From assembly GCA_003220685.1 (NCBI GenBank), contig QHTE01000072.1:1-42007 (forward strand): a DNA stretch of 42,007 bases, in the 5' to 3' direction. Source of the DNA: Candidatus Rokuibacteriota bacterium. GTDB lineage: Bacteria > Methylomirabilota > Methylomirabilia > Rokubacteriales > CSP1-6. The translations under genes and the position numbers were made by a program. This document shows, piece after piece, positions 30,810 to 39,648 of this stretch (the stretch's first letter is position 1; each line of letters opens with the position of its first letter). The notes beneath the pieces were generated by a model that worked only from the letters and a program-made list of their open reading frames with translations, was not told the DNA's origin and ran no database searches.

Positions 30810-33377
30810 GTGCAGGCTCGAGCGGTTGCATTCCCGCCGTCCGGCGGGCTCGAAGGGCGCTCGCTGAGCAGCGAGCGCCTCGAGGCGCGCGGCAAGTTCT
30901 TCTTTGCCGGGTCCGAGAAGGTTTTGCTCAAGGGCATCACCTACGGTCCCTTCGCCCCCGCCGGCTCCGGCGATCAGTTCCCCGACCCAAGGATCGTCGA
31001 GACCGACCTGGGTCTCATGAGCGAGCTCGGCGCAAACGCCCTGAAGACGTTCACCGTCCCACCACGCTGGCTGCTCGATCTGGCGGCAGAGCGCGGGCTC
31101 CGCGTGATCGTCGGCGTCCCCTGGGCCGAGCACGTGTGCTTCCTCGACTCGAAAAAGCTGACGCGGGACATCCGCGACACGATCGCGCGAGCGGCCGAGG
31201 CGTGCGAGGCGCACCCGGCCGTGGCGGCGCTCTTGGTCGGCAACGAGATCCCCTCCGACATCGTGCGCTGGTACGGGCCCAAGCGCGTCGCCGCGTTCCT
31301 GGGCGAGCTGGTGGAGGTCGTCAAGAGCCGCGATCCCGAGCGGCTGGTCGGCTACGCGAACTTCCCGTCCACCGAATACCTCGAGACCGACTTCACCGAC
31401 TTCCTCGCGTTCAACGTCTATCTGCATCGCGAGGCGGACTTCGCGCGCTATCTCTATCGGCTGCACACGCTGGCCGGCGACCGCCCGCTCGTGCTGACGG
31501 AGTTCGGCATGGACTCCGGCCGCGAGGGGCTCGAGCAGCAGGCCTCCACGCTGTCCTGGCAGGTGCGGACGGCGCTCACGATGGGCGCGGCCGGAACCTT
31601 CGCGTTCTCGTTCACGGACGAGTGGTTCACCGGTGGTTACGAGATCCAGGACTGGGCGTTCGGCCTGGTCGACCGGGAGCGGCGGCCGAAGCCCGCGTTC
31701 GACGCGGTCCGGCGCTGGTACGCCGCCGACGAGCTGCCGACCTTGCCCGAGTATCCAAAAATCTCCGTCGTCGTGTGCGCGTATAACGCCGAGAGCACGA
31801 TGGACGCCTGCCTCGCGTCGCTGCAGGGTCTGCGCTACCCCGCGTACGAGATCGTCGTCGTGAACGACGGCTCCCGGGATCGAACCGGGCAGATCGCCGA
31901 CAGCTACGAGGGCGTGCGCGTCATCCACCAGGAGAACCGCGGGCTGAGCGCGGCGCGCAACGTCGGGATCGCGAGCGCCCGGGGCGAGATCGTGGCGTTC
32001 ACCGACTCCGACTGCGTCGCCGATCCCGACTGGCTCTACTATCTCGCGGCGACCTTCATCTCGTCGGGGCTGCCGGCGGTCGGCGGGCCCAATCTGCCGC
32101 CTCCGGAGGATTCGTTCGTCGCCTCCTGCGTGGCGGCCTCGCCCGGCGGACCGCTGCACGTGCTGCTCGACGACGAAGAGGCCGAGCACATTCCGGGCTG
32201 CAACATGGCGTTCCGCCGCGAGGTGCTCGAGGAGATCAACGGCTTCGATCCGATCTTCCGGTCCGCCGGCGACGACGTCGATCTGTGCTGGCGCATCCAG
32301 GAGCGGGGCCACCGCATCGGCTTCAGCCCGGCGGCGATGGTGTGGCACTTCCGCCGCAACACCGTCCAGGCCTACATCGGGCAGCAGCGCGGCTACGGCA
32401 AGGCCGAGGCGCTCCTGTACTTCCGCCACCCCCATCGCTTCAACGCGCTGCTCTACTCCAGATGGCGCGGCCGGATCTACGGCGGCATCTCGTCGCTCTT
32501 CTCGTGGCGGCGGCCGGTGATCTACGGCGGCGTGTTCGGCCGCGGTCTCTTCCAGACCTTGTATCAGCCGCCCCAGAGCGTCCTCGCCCAGCTGCCGTTC
32601 ACGTTCGAGTGGAACGTGACCGCCGCGGCGCTCGTCCTGCTGGCGCTGGCGAGCCGCAGCTGGGCCCTGGCCTCGCTGGGCCTGGTCCCGCTCATGCTGA
32701 CGTGGGGCGCGTGTCTGACGGCCGCGCTGCGCGCACGCGTCGACGCCCCCGCCGACGAGATTCGCGGGCGGCTGCTGATCGCGCTGCTGACGTACCTCGG
32801 CCCGCTGCTCCGGTGCGTCGAGCGCTACCGCGGGTGGGCCCGCGGCCTCTCGGCCGCCGAGCCGCCCCGAGGGCCTCGGGCGTCGACCCTGCCGCTGTCG
32901 TGGCGCGATCGCGGCTTCTCGCTCTCGTTCTGGAGCGAGAACGGGCTCGAGAAGGAAGCGATCCTGCACAGGCTGCGAGAGGCCGTGGTCGCGCGCAAGT
33001 ATCTGGTGCTCGTGGACCAGGGCTGGAGCGACTGGGACCTCGAGATCCACGGCGGCCTCTGGTCGCGGGCGCGGATCAGGGTCGCCACCGAGAACCACGG
33101 CGGCGAGCGTCGCGTGCTCCGCTTCAAGTGCGAGCTCCGGAGCTCGCGGCTGGCGAGTCTCGGCACCCTGGGCGTGATCGTCCTGGCGCTGCTCGGTCTC
33201 AAGATCGGCCCGCTGCCGCTGATCCTCACCGGCGCGGCCCTGATCATGAGCGTCGCGCTCGTCCGGGAGGGCCTGAGCCTCGGCCGGATGCTCCACGACG
33301 TGCTGCGGACCGTGGCGCGGCGCGCTCGGCTGCACCACGCGCCCGGCATTCAGGACCATCCGGCAGCGACGAAGTGA
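30810..33377 (+). CDS. glycoside hydrolase-like / family 2 glycosyltransferase fusion protein
   Basis: This is an 855-residue three-part protein starting at GTG 30810 behind AAAGGAGG. Part one (about 35-305) is a TIM barrel like GH5/GH2-type hydrolases: LKGITYGPFAP, acid/base E146 in GNEIP and nucleophile E231 in LTEFGMD. Part two (about 317-560) is a GT2 domain with SVVVCAYNAE, NDGS (352-355), DSDC (D399, D401) and GDDVDLCWRIQERG. Part three holds several membrane helices (about 600-665), a soluble domain (about 700-790) and a final pair of helices (about 785-825). It likely acts at the inner membrane in making or trimming an exported polysaccharide. An in-frame extension to 30726 would cross the sigma-54 promoter and is rejected. 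Confidence 0.88.
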   Translation: MQARAVAFPPSGGLEGRSLSSERLEARGKFFFAGSEKVLLKGITYGPFAPAGSGDQFPDPRIVETDLGLMSELGANALKTFTVPPRWLLDLAAERGLRVIVGVPWAEHVCFLDSKKLTRDIRDTIARAAEACEAHPAVAALLVGNEIPSDIVRWYGPKRVAAFLGELVEVVKSRDPERLVGYANFPSTEYLETDFTDFLAFNVYLHREADFARYLYRLHTLAGDRPLVLTEFGMDSGREGLEQQASTLSWQVRTALTMGAAGTFAFSFTDEWFTGGYEIQDWAFGLVDRERRPKPAFDAVRRWYAADELPTLPEYPKISVVVCAYNAESTMDACLASLQGLRYPAYEIVVVNDGSRDRTGQIADSYEGVRVIHQENRGLSAARNVGIASARGEIVAFTDSDCVADPDWLYYLAATFISSGLPAVGGPNLPPPEDSFVASCVAASPGGPLHVLLDDEEAEHIPGCNMAFRREVLEEINGFDPIFRSAGDDVDLCWRIQERGHRIGFSPAAMVWHFRRNTVQAYIGQQRGYGKAEALLYFRHPHRFNALLYSRWRGRIYGGISSLFSWRRPVIYGGVFGRGLFQTLYQPPQSVLAQLPFTFEWNVTAAALVLLALASRSWALASLGLVPLMLTWGACLTAALRARVDAPADEIRGRLLIALLTYLGPLLRCVERYRGWARGLSAAEPPRGPRASTLPLSWRDRGFSLSFWSENGLEKEAILHRLREAVVARKYLVLVDQGWSDWDLEIHGGLWSRARIRVATENHGGERRVLRFKCELRSSRLASLGTLGVIVLALLGLKIGPLPLILTGAALIMSVALVREGLSLGRMLHDVLRTVARRARLHHAPGIQDHPAATK

Positions 33378-33473
33378 CCTGCGTCACCCAGCCGAGTCCT
33401 TCTCTCCTCCGGGCACACTTCCCGCCCCCGACGAACCCCAGAACCGGCGGCGCTGGGGGCCCGTAACCGCCCC

Positions 33474-35345
33474 ATGACGGGAGACGGACGCGCCAGCGGA
33501 GTCGCGGCGCCACGAACGCTCGGAGAAAACGGGGGGCGTTCGGCCGCCGATGTCGACCAGCTGTCCACCATCGCCCTTGCGGTCCGTCTGCTTCGCTTCA
33601 CTCTGCCCGGCGAAGGGCGCCGGATGCTTCCGGGTGCGCTTCTATTCCTGGCGGCCACGGCCCTCGGCCTGCTCCAACCGTGGCCGCTGAAGCTCGTCGT
33701 GGACTCCGTTCTCGGCCCTATCCCGGCACCGGGTCCCCTCGCCTCCCAGCCACCGGTGACGCTTCTCGCCATTCTCTGTTTCGCCATCGTGCTCCTGCAG
33801 CTGGTCGTGGGCGCGCTCACGACGCTCAGCACAAATCTCCTCGTGGGCCTGGGACTCCGACTCGTGTTCAAGCTCCGCTGTATTCTCTTCGAGCACGTCC
33901 AGAAGCTCTCACTCGCCTTTCACGACACCACCTCCGTGGGTGATTCACTCTATCGCGTCACGTGGGACAGCTACGCGCCCCAGGCTCTCGTCAACTCAGC
34001 CATCATTCCGGCCCTCAGCGCCTCGCTGACACTCGCGGGAATCGGCGCCGTCATGCTGACGCGGGACTGGGCGCTCACGATGGCCGCGGCCGCCGTGGCG
34101 GTTCCGCTCTTCCTGCTCATCCGTCGCCTCGACCGCCCGCTCACCGCGCATTCCCTGGAGTTGCGCGCGCGCGAGAGCGACGTCAGCACCCGCGTCCAGG
34201 AGACGCTCTCGAGCATCCGCGCCGTCCAGGCCTTCGGGCGAGAGGCGTACGAGCACGCGCGCTTCCAGCACCAGGCCCGGCAGAGCTTGCGCGCGAGCTT
34301 GCGGCTCACCGTGCTCCAGACGGCATCGCAGGCCGTCGTGGGCCTGCTCATGGCCGTGGGCACGGCGGCCGTCGTGTGGATCGCCACCCGCCGGGCCCTC
34401 GACGGCCGGCTCACCGCAGGCGACGTCGTCCTCCTCGTCGGCTACGTCGTGATGCTCTACAAGCCGCTGGAGACGTTGGCCTCCATCGCGGTCGCGGTCC
34501 AGGGCGGCATGGCGGGCTCGCGCCGCGTCTTCGCCGTGCTCGACGCCACCCCCGACATCGCCGACGCACCTGACGCCGTCGCGTTGCCCCGACGAGCCGC
34601 CGGCCAGATCGTCCTCGAACGCGTCTGGTTTGCGTACCGCGGGGGCGAGCCGGTACTGCGCGATGTGTCGCTGGCGATCCGTCCGGGCCAGGCCCTCGCT
34701 CTCGTCGGCGGCTCCGGAGCGGGCAAGAGCACCCTCGCCAGCCTGCTCTTGCGCTTCTACGACCCCACGGCGGGCCGCATCCTGCTCGACGGGCAAGACG
34801 TGAGACGGTTGACGCTGCGCTCGCTCCGCGAGCAGGTCGCCGTGGTGCTCCAGGAGCCGGTGCTCTTCGCCGCCAGCATCCGCGAGAACATCGCCTACGG
34901 TCGCCCCGAGGCGAGCCGGGAGGAGATCGAGGCAGCGGCGCGGGCGGCGGGCGCGCACGAATTCGTCACGGCGCTGCCCCAGGGTTACGACACGCGGATC
35001 GGCGAGCGCGGCGCGACGCTCTCCGGGGGCCAGCGGCAACGCCTGGCCATCGCGCGCGCATTCGTGAAGGACGCGCCGGTGCTCGTGCTCGACGAGCCCA
35101 CCAGCGCGCTCGACGCCGAGACGGAGCGCGCGCTGGTGGACGTTCTCGAGCGACTCATGAAGCACCGTACGACCATGATCATCGCGCACCGCTTGTCCAC
35201 CATCCGCGGTGCCGACCGCATCGCGGTGCTGAGCGACGGCGCGCTGGTGGAGACAGGGACACACGCTGAGCTGCTGGCCCGGAGCGCGACGTACGCGCGA
35301 CTCTACTCGCTGCAGTTCGGCATGACACCGGCGAGGCGGAGCTGA
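33474..35345 (+). CDS. MsbA-like ABC transporter, fused permease and ATPase
   Basis: This half-transporter of 623 residues probably works as a homodimer to export a lipid or glycan across the inner membrane. The membrane domain (about 40-345) includes the six-helix exporter pattern and the coupling segment STRVQETLSSIRAVQAFGRE. The ATPase has Walker A GGSGAGKST (412-420), Q-loop Q460, signature LSGGQ (516-520), Walker B VLVLDEP (536-542) and H572. The first 30 residues are polar and may be a start artefact, but no better-placed start is obvious. It sits between the GH-GT2 fusion and a methyltransferase, suggesting export of a polysaccharide precursor. The gap before it holds GTGAC-N4-GTCAC (33374-33387). 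Confidence 0.92.
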   Translation: MTGDGRASGVAAPRTLGENGGRSAADVDQLSTIALAVRLLRFTLPGEGRRMLPGALLFLAATALGLLQPWPLKLVVDSVLGPIPAPGPLASQPPVTLLAILCFAIVLLQLVVGALTTLSTNLLVGLGLRLVFKLRCILFEHVQKLSLAFHDTTSVGDSLYRVTWDSYAPQALVNSAIIPALSASLTLAGIGAVMLTRDWALTMAAAAVAVPLFLLIRRLDRPLTAHSLELRARESDVSTRVQETLSSIRAVQAFGREAYEHARFQHQARQSLRASLRLTVLQTASQAVVGLLMAVGTAAVVWIATRRALDGRLTAGDVVLLVGYVVMLYKPLETLASIAVAVQGGMAGSRRVFAVLDATPDIADAPDAVALPRRAAGQIVLERVWFAYRGGEPVLRDVSLAIRPGQALALVGGSGAGKSTLASLLLRFYDPTAGRILLDGQDVRRLTLRSLREQVAVVLQEPVLFAASIRENIAYGRPEASREEIEAAARAAGAHEFVTALPQGYDTRIGERGATLSGGQRQRLAIARAFVKDAPVLVLDEPTSALDAETERALVDVLERLMKHRTTMIIAHRLSTIRGADRIAVLSDGALVETGTHAELLARSATYARLYSLQFGMTPARRS

Positions 35346-35393
35346 GTCGTGTCGATCGGCTTCGAGCAAGGCGATCACCTCGGAGGTCACCCG

Positions 35394-36254
35394 ATGGCAC
35401 CGCTGCTGCCCGATCGTCTCAAGGAAATGTGGACGAGCGTGAAGCACGAGCAGGTCACCGTCGACGACGCCACCCGCCAGCAGGAGCGCCTCCTCGACGA
35501 GCACCGCGCGGTCTGGCATCGTGCCCTGCACCTCGACCGGCAGGGCTCCCCGGAGCACGACGTCCTAGACGAGCTCGCCGCGTACTTCAGCGGTACCGAT
35601 CGAGCGGAGCTCGAGCGGCGCTGCACAGAGGCCACCGGGCGACTCAAGGCGGACTGGCATCGCGGCGGAGGGAACGACCTTCGCGCCATCGAGCGGTTCT
35701 ACGATGAGAACGAGGGACACATCTTCGATCTGATGTGGTGGCACACGCTGTGCTTCGATGTGTCTCCGCTCGCCTATGTCGTGGCGCTGGACTTCGCGCG
35801 CCGGCGCGAGTGCCGTCGCTACCTGGACTTCGGCTCGGGCGTTGGTTCCGGCGCGATCCTGTTCGCTCGACACGGGCTGACCGCCAGCCTCGCGGACATC
35901 AGTTCGACGCTCCTCCGATTTGCCCGGTGGCGTTTCGCCCGACGCGGGTTGCCGGCGACCTTCATCGACCTCAAGACCTCGAAGCTCCCGGACGAGACGT
36001 ACGACCTGATCACGGCCATGGACGTCTTCGAGCATCTGACCGACCCCGTGGCGACCGTCGACCAGCTGTCGGCCTCCTTGAAGAGCGGGGGGTATGTCTT
36101 CGGTCGTTTCGCCGCCGAGCCCGATGACGAGCGGCCCCAGCACATCGTCCTCGACTTCGAGCCCACGCTCGCTCGCTTCGCGGCGCTCGGTTTCGTCGAG
36201 GTATGGCGGGACGAGTGGCTCTGGGGCCATCGAGTCTTCCAGAAAACGCGCTGA
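35394..36254 (+). CDS. class I SAM-dependent methyltransferase
   Basis: The product has 286 residues from ATG 35394 (GGAGG 7-8 bases upstream). A GTG at 35349 would add fifteen residues without a ribosome binding site. An N-terminal helical, acidic part (about 1-110, with ERFYDENEGHIFDLMWWH) precedes the SAM fold: YLDFGSGVGSGAILFARHG (motif I, about 142-160), ADIS (acidic loop), YDLITAMDVFEHLTDP (motif II, with a CheR/UbiG-like DVFEHL) and LKSGGYVFGRF. The substrate is unknown. The context of glycosyltransferases and an exporter suggests methylation of a glycan or its carrier. Its stop lies 11 bases from the convergent glycosyltransferase stop. Confidence 0.85.
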   Translation: MAPLLPDRLKEMWTSVKHEQVTVDDATRQQERLLDEHRAVWHRALHLDRQGSPEHDVLDELAAYFSGTDRAELERRCTEATGRLKADWHRGGGNDLRAIERFYDENEGHIFDLMWWHTLCFDVSPLAYVVALDFARRRECRRYLDFGSGVGSGAILFARHGLTASLADISSTLLRFARWRFARRGLPATFIDLKTSKLPDETYDLITAMDVFEHLTDPVATVDQLSASLKSGGYVFGRFAAEPDDERPQHIVLDFEPTLARFAALGFVEVWRDEWLWGHRVFQKTR

Positions 36255-36265
36255 CCTCCTCGAGG

Positions 36266-37468
36266 TTAGAGAGCGGCCGGCTCCGCCGCAAGCGCGCGAT
36301 CGATGAGTCGTGTCAGGACCGTTCGCGAGTCGAAATAGTCGCGGGCGAGCGTGAGGGCCGCTGCGGCATGCCGCTCAGGTTCCGTGGCCACCCGCGTGAT
36401 CGCCTCCGCCGCCTCGTCGACGGTGCGGAATGCCAGCACGCCGAGCCCAGTCGGAATATGCCGTACGAATCCCGTATCCTGGACGACGGCGGGGACGCCC
36501 AGGGCCAGATAGCATGCGGTCCGGCACGAAAACCAACCCGTGCGTCCCGCGACGTACGGGTTCTTCGCCACGCTCCACTCTCCGAACGAGCTCGCCAGAT
36601 ACGCTCGATAGGTCCACGGGTCGCTCGACACTGCGTACGCGTCGACGACGCTCCAGCCGTGCCTTTGGAGGCGTTCGATCGGGCCGGGACCGCTGAGGGC
36701 GATCTCGAGCGGCAGTCGGCTGCGGGCGGGGAGCGTGATGAAACGCTCGAATTCGTCCCTCTTGCCGCCATAGGCGATACCACCGACCACGGGCCCATGG
36801 TGGTCCTTCTCCCACGACGTGACGGTCGTCAACGTACGCCGTCGCGCACTGACGGGCACCGCGTGACGCGCGAAGCAGTCCAGCACGATGGGCTGGCGGG
36901 TGGTGATCCAGGAGATGTCCTGTGGAATGCGACACTCGGGAGCTCCGAAGTTCTCGCCGAAGGTGAAGAACACGTGGTGCCGCCGCAAGGTCCTGCTATG
37001 CCAGCTCGCCCGCTCGTCGGGAGTACCCCCGCCGCGGTGCGGGTAGAACGACTGCGTGAACATCGGGTCACTGTCGACGAAGACCAGGCGTGGAGCTCTG
37101 ACGTACTCGTCACGGAGGCAGCAGGAGAACGAGATGTGGACGAAGAGGTCCGCACTCGCACAGAAGGCCACCACATCCGGCCAGCTGCGCCCGTACAGCG
37201 TGCCCGCCGCGTCGCGGAAGGCCCAGTGCTCCGCGAGTGCCGGATCGATGGCCTTGAGCCATGTCGCGAAGAGCGCGGCATTGGCGTCACCGCTCTCGAT
37301 GAACGTTCGCGCGCTCGGATCGTAGCACCACTGCTCCGTGTCCTCGAGATAGAGAACGTCGTGTCCCAACCGGGCGAAGCCGAGAAAGTACTGGATGTAG
37401 TCCCAGAACACGCCGCCAAGCGGATACGTGATGGCGAGTCCGGTCACGACGATCCGTAGCTTGCTCAC
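36266..37468 (-). CDS. glycosyltransferase-like protein (GT-B fold), paralogue 1
   Basis: A 400-residue protein from GTG 37468, overlapping the upstream gene's stop (GTGA). An N-terminal Rossmann-like half (KLRIVVTGLAITYPLGGVFWDYIQYFLGFARLGHDVLYLED) is followed by a C-terminal half with the nucleotide-sugar-binding pattern FGEWSVAKNPYVAGRTGWFSCRTACYLALGVPAVVQDTGF (about 292-331) and a helical tail (EAITRVATEPERHAAAALTLARDYFDSRTVLTRLIDRAL). The order and the CYLALGVPAVVQDTG motif match CgeB/GT4-like enzymes, though donor and acceptor are unknown. It resembles its neighbour at 37465 in both halves, so the two are a tandem duplication. Confidence 0.78.
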   Translation of the reverse strand: MSKLRIVVTGLAITYPLGGVFWDYIQYFLGFARLGHDVLYLEDTEQWCYDPSARTFIESGDANAALFATWLKAIDPALAEHWAFRDAAGTLYGRSWPDVVAFCASADLFVHISFSCCLRDEYVRAPRLVFVDSDPMFTQSFYPHRGGGTPDERASWHSRTLRRHHVFFTFGENFGAPECRIPQDISWITTRQPIVLDCFARHAVPVSARRRTLTTVTSWEKDHHGPVVGGIAYGGKRDEFERFITLPARSRLPLEIALSGPGPIERLQRHGWSVVDAYAVSSDPWTYRAYLASSFGEWSVAKNPYVAGRTGWFSCRTACYLALGVPAVVQDTGFVRHIPTGLGVLAFRTVDEAAEAITRVATEPERHAAAALTLARDYFDSRTVLTRLIDRALAAEPAAL

Positions 37469-38592
37469 GCGAGCGCGTGCTCGAGTAGACGACGCGCGAC
37501 GTGCCGGGCGTCGAAGTGCTCTTCGACGAGCATCCTCGCGGCCCGCCGGTGTTCGTCGTAATTGTCGTCGGCTTCCTTGAGGTATCGAGCCGCCGTCTCC
37601 AGATCCGTGAAGCGGAGGAGGCCCCGATTCTCGGGGAGAATGCGGCTGGGACCCGTGTGCTGGACGATGGCGGGCCGGCCACTGGCCAGATAGCACAGCG
37701 TCCGGTCACTGATCCAGGCACTCTGGAGCCGAAGGTACGAGGGCTTGACGCAGCTGAATTCGCCCCGCGACGCGCGAATGAACGACTGGTAGTCCCAGGG
37801 CGTCGAGGCCACGTCGAAGGACTTCCGGACACGCCAGCCTAGGGCCTCGAGCTCCGTTGCGTCGTCGGGCGTGTTGCCGTGGAGGGCGAGCTCGAGCCGC
37901 TGGGAGACGTGCGCGGGGAGATCGAGGAACGGCTGGAATCCGGTGCGCTTGTCATTGAGGTACCAGCCGGTACGGTCGTTCACCCATTCTCCGCTGAACC
38001 AGTGTGTGACCGTCGTGAATGGCGCGCCCGCCACGGCGCCGTCGGCCGGCCAGGCGTCGAGCGACACGCACGCGGGTGTGTATATCCAGCGGAGACCAGC
38101 ATCCGGGAAGAGCGCCAGCGGGGTTCCCACCGTCTCGCCAATGGTGAAGTGCAGATCGTGCGGCGTCACGGCCAGATACCCCTGGGCCATCCATGTCTGG
38201 AGCAGCCCCGGGTCGATGTCGACGAGCGCCGAGCGCCGAAAGCGCCGGATCAAGTTTGCCGGCAGCTCGTACACGAAATTGACGAGTACGTCGGCGTGGG
38301 CGGCTAGACTCTCGCCGTCCATGCTTGCGGAGCCTACGCCAGCGGGGGTGTCCGCGAGCGGCCCGCCTAGTAGCGCCACCCGATCGGCGAGCCCGTACGG
38401 CTTCAGATGCGCCTCGAGCGCGGCGATGTGCTTCCCGAAGTCGCCGCGCAGACGCCGGGGATCCGCCCACTCGACCCAGAGAACGTCACATCCGATCGAT
38501 CGAAACCCGAGAGCCCAGTTCAGGTACACCCAGCGATGACCGCCGCCCTCTGGATAGTGGAGCGAATTCGCCATGAGCGCGACCGTCGTCAT
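37465..38592 (-). CDS. glycosyltransferase-like protein (GT-B fold), paralogue 2
   Basis: A 375-residue protein that starts at the ATG at 38590-38592. The N-terminus (ALMANSLHYPEGGGHRWVYLNWALGFRSIGCDVLWVEW) and C-terminal motif (GEFSCVKPSYLRLQSAWISDRTLCYLASGRPAIVQHTGP, about 282-320) mirror the downstream paralogue. Like it, the protein ends with a helical region (HRRAARMLVEEHFDARHVARRLLEHAL). No signal peptide or membrane segment is visible, so it is probably cytosolic. It follows the D-2-hydroxyacid dehydrogenase gene after a 51-base gap, so it could start its own unit. Role in synthesis of the surface glycan handled by the opposite-strand genes is inferred. Confidence 0.78.
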   Translation of the reverse strand: MTTVALMANSLHYPEGGGHRWVYLNWALGFRSIGCDVLWVEWADPRRLRGDFGKHIAALEAHLKPYGLADRVALLGGPLADTPAGVGSASMDGESLAAHADVLVNFVYELPANLIRRFRRSALVDIDPGLLQTWMAQGYLAVTPHDLHFTIGETVGTPLALFPDAGLRWIYTPACVSLDAWPADGAVAGAPFTTVTHWFSGEWVNDRTGWYLNDKRTGFQPFLDLPAHVSQRLELALHGNTPDDATELEALGWRVRKSFDVASTPWDYQSFIRASRGEFSCVKPSYLRLQSAWISDRTLCYLASGRPAIVQHTGPSRILPENRGLLRFTDLETAARYLKEADDNYDEHRRAARMLVEEHFDARHVARRLLEHALA

Positions 38593-38643
38593 ACCTTTGA
38601 GGATGCCGCAGCCGCGGCGAGTGTCAACCGCGGACCAGGCCAG

Positions 38644-39648
38644 TCAGTACCCCTTCGCGCGGTCGACCAGGTTCAGGAGCGATACCCCGTCCAGGTAGCG
38701 CCGCAAATTCTCCGCGAACAGGGTGCAGCAATCGTCGTCGTAGCTCGCGACGAAGCCGGAGACGTGGGGCGACAGGATGACGTTCGGGACGCCGTACAGC
38801 GGATGGCCGCCCGGCGGCGGCTCCTGGGCGAAGACGTCGACCGCCGCGCCGGCGATGCGCTGCTCGGCGAGCGCGCGCGCGAGCGCCTGCTCGTCGACGC
38901 TGGCGCCGCGTCCCACGTTGATGAAGTAGGTCGTCCGCTTCATCGCGCCGAGCTCGCGCGCACCGATCATGTGCCGGGTCTCGCGTGTCAACGGCGCGCA
39001 CATCACGACGACGTCCGAGCCGGCGAGCAGGTCGGTCAGCTCTCGCGGCGAGAACCACGCGTCGGGCAAGCGGCCCTCGGGGTCCCCCGTGCCGGCCGGG
39101 CAGTATCCGCGATCCTCGCGGCGCGCCGGGTCCCGCTTGCACGCCAGCACCCGCATCGCGAACGCGGTCTTGGCGATGCGGGCGAGCTCGCGGCCGATGC
39201 TGCCGTAGCCGATGACGCCGAGGGTCGCCCCGCGCACCGCGGTCGGCACGAACAGCGGCCAGCGCCGCTCGTCGGGCGGCCAGACGCCCCGGCCCTGCCA
39301 CTCGACCATGCGCGGCACGCGGTGCGCCAGCGCCAGGAGGGCCGTGATCGCGTACTCGGCGACGGTCGCCGCGTGCACGCCGCTTGCGGTCGTGAGCGCG
39401 AGCGCGCCGTCGGCGTAGAGCGGGTGCTCGTACAGCCCGTTGACGCCCGCCATGTGCACCTGGACCCACTTCAGTCGCGGCGCGCGCGAGCGATCGGGCG
39501 GGAGGGTCCCGCCGTAGAGGATCTCCGCGCTCGAGTAGTCGGCGGTCTCGGGATCGGCGCGCGACACGGTCAGCCTCGGCGAGACCTCTCGCAGCCGGTC
39601 GAGCTGGGCCTCGTCGAAGGCCGTGGTCACGAGCACGCGCACTGCCAT
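38644..39648 (-). CDS. D-2-hydroxyacid dehydrogenase family protein
   Basis: This NAD(P)-dependent oxidoreductase has 334 residues and converts D-2-hydroxy acids to 2-oxo acids or the reverse. The Rossmann motif is GYGSIG (147-152), the catalytic set is R247 in NVGRGAS, E276 in FAQEPPP and H295 in SPHVSG, and the substrate-domain loop is HMAGVNGL. A loop insert (about 172-198, containing EDRGYCPAGTGDPEGRLPD) is longer than usual. Glyoxylate/hydroxypyruvate reductase or phosphoglycerate dehydrogenase-like activity are options; the family alone does not decide. Its ATG overlaps the UPF0182 gene stop (TAATG), so expression is coupled to that membrane protein. Confidence 0.9.
   Translation of the reverse strand: MAVRVLVTTAFDEAQLDRLREVSPRLTVSRADPETADYSSAEILYGGTLPPDRSRAPRLKWVQVHMAGVNGLYEHPLYADGALALTTASGVHAATVAEYAITALLALAHRVPRMVEWQGRGVWPPDERRWPLFVPTAVRGATLGVIGYGSIGRELARIAKTAFAMRVLACKRDPARREDRGYCPAGTGDPEGRLPDAWFSPRELTDLLAGSDVVVMCAPLTRETRHMIGARELGAMKRTTYFINVGRGASVDEQALARALAEQRIAGAAVDVFAQEPPPGGHPLYGVPNVILSPHVSGFVASYDDDCCTLFAENLRRYLDGVSLLNLVDRAKGY

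Noticed and set aside
30792..33359. 855-codon open frame on the minus strand opposite the GH-GT2 gene
   Set aside because: Antisense shadow. The plus-strand frame has ribosome binding site, promoter, and catalytic motifs of two enzyme families.
33388..33473. Possible second sigma-54 promoter (GGGCACACTTCCCGC) before the ABC exporter
   Set aside because: The GG and C-A-C part fits but the TTGC element is missing (CCGC), so the match is too poor. The exporter is more simply transcribed with the fusion gene upstream.
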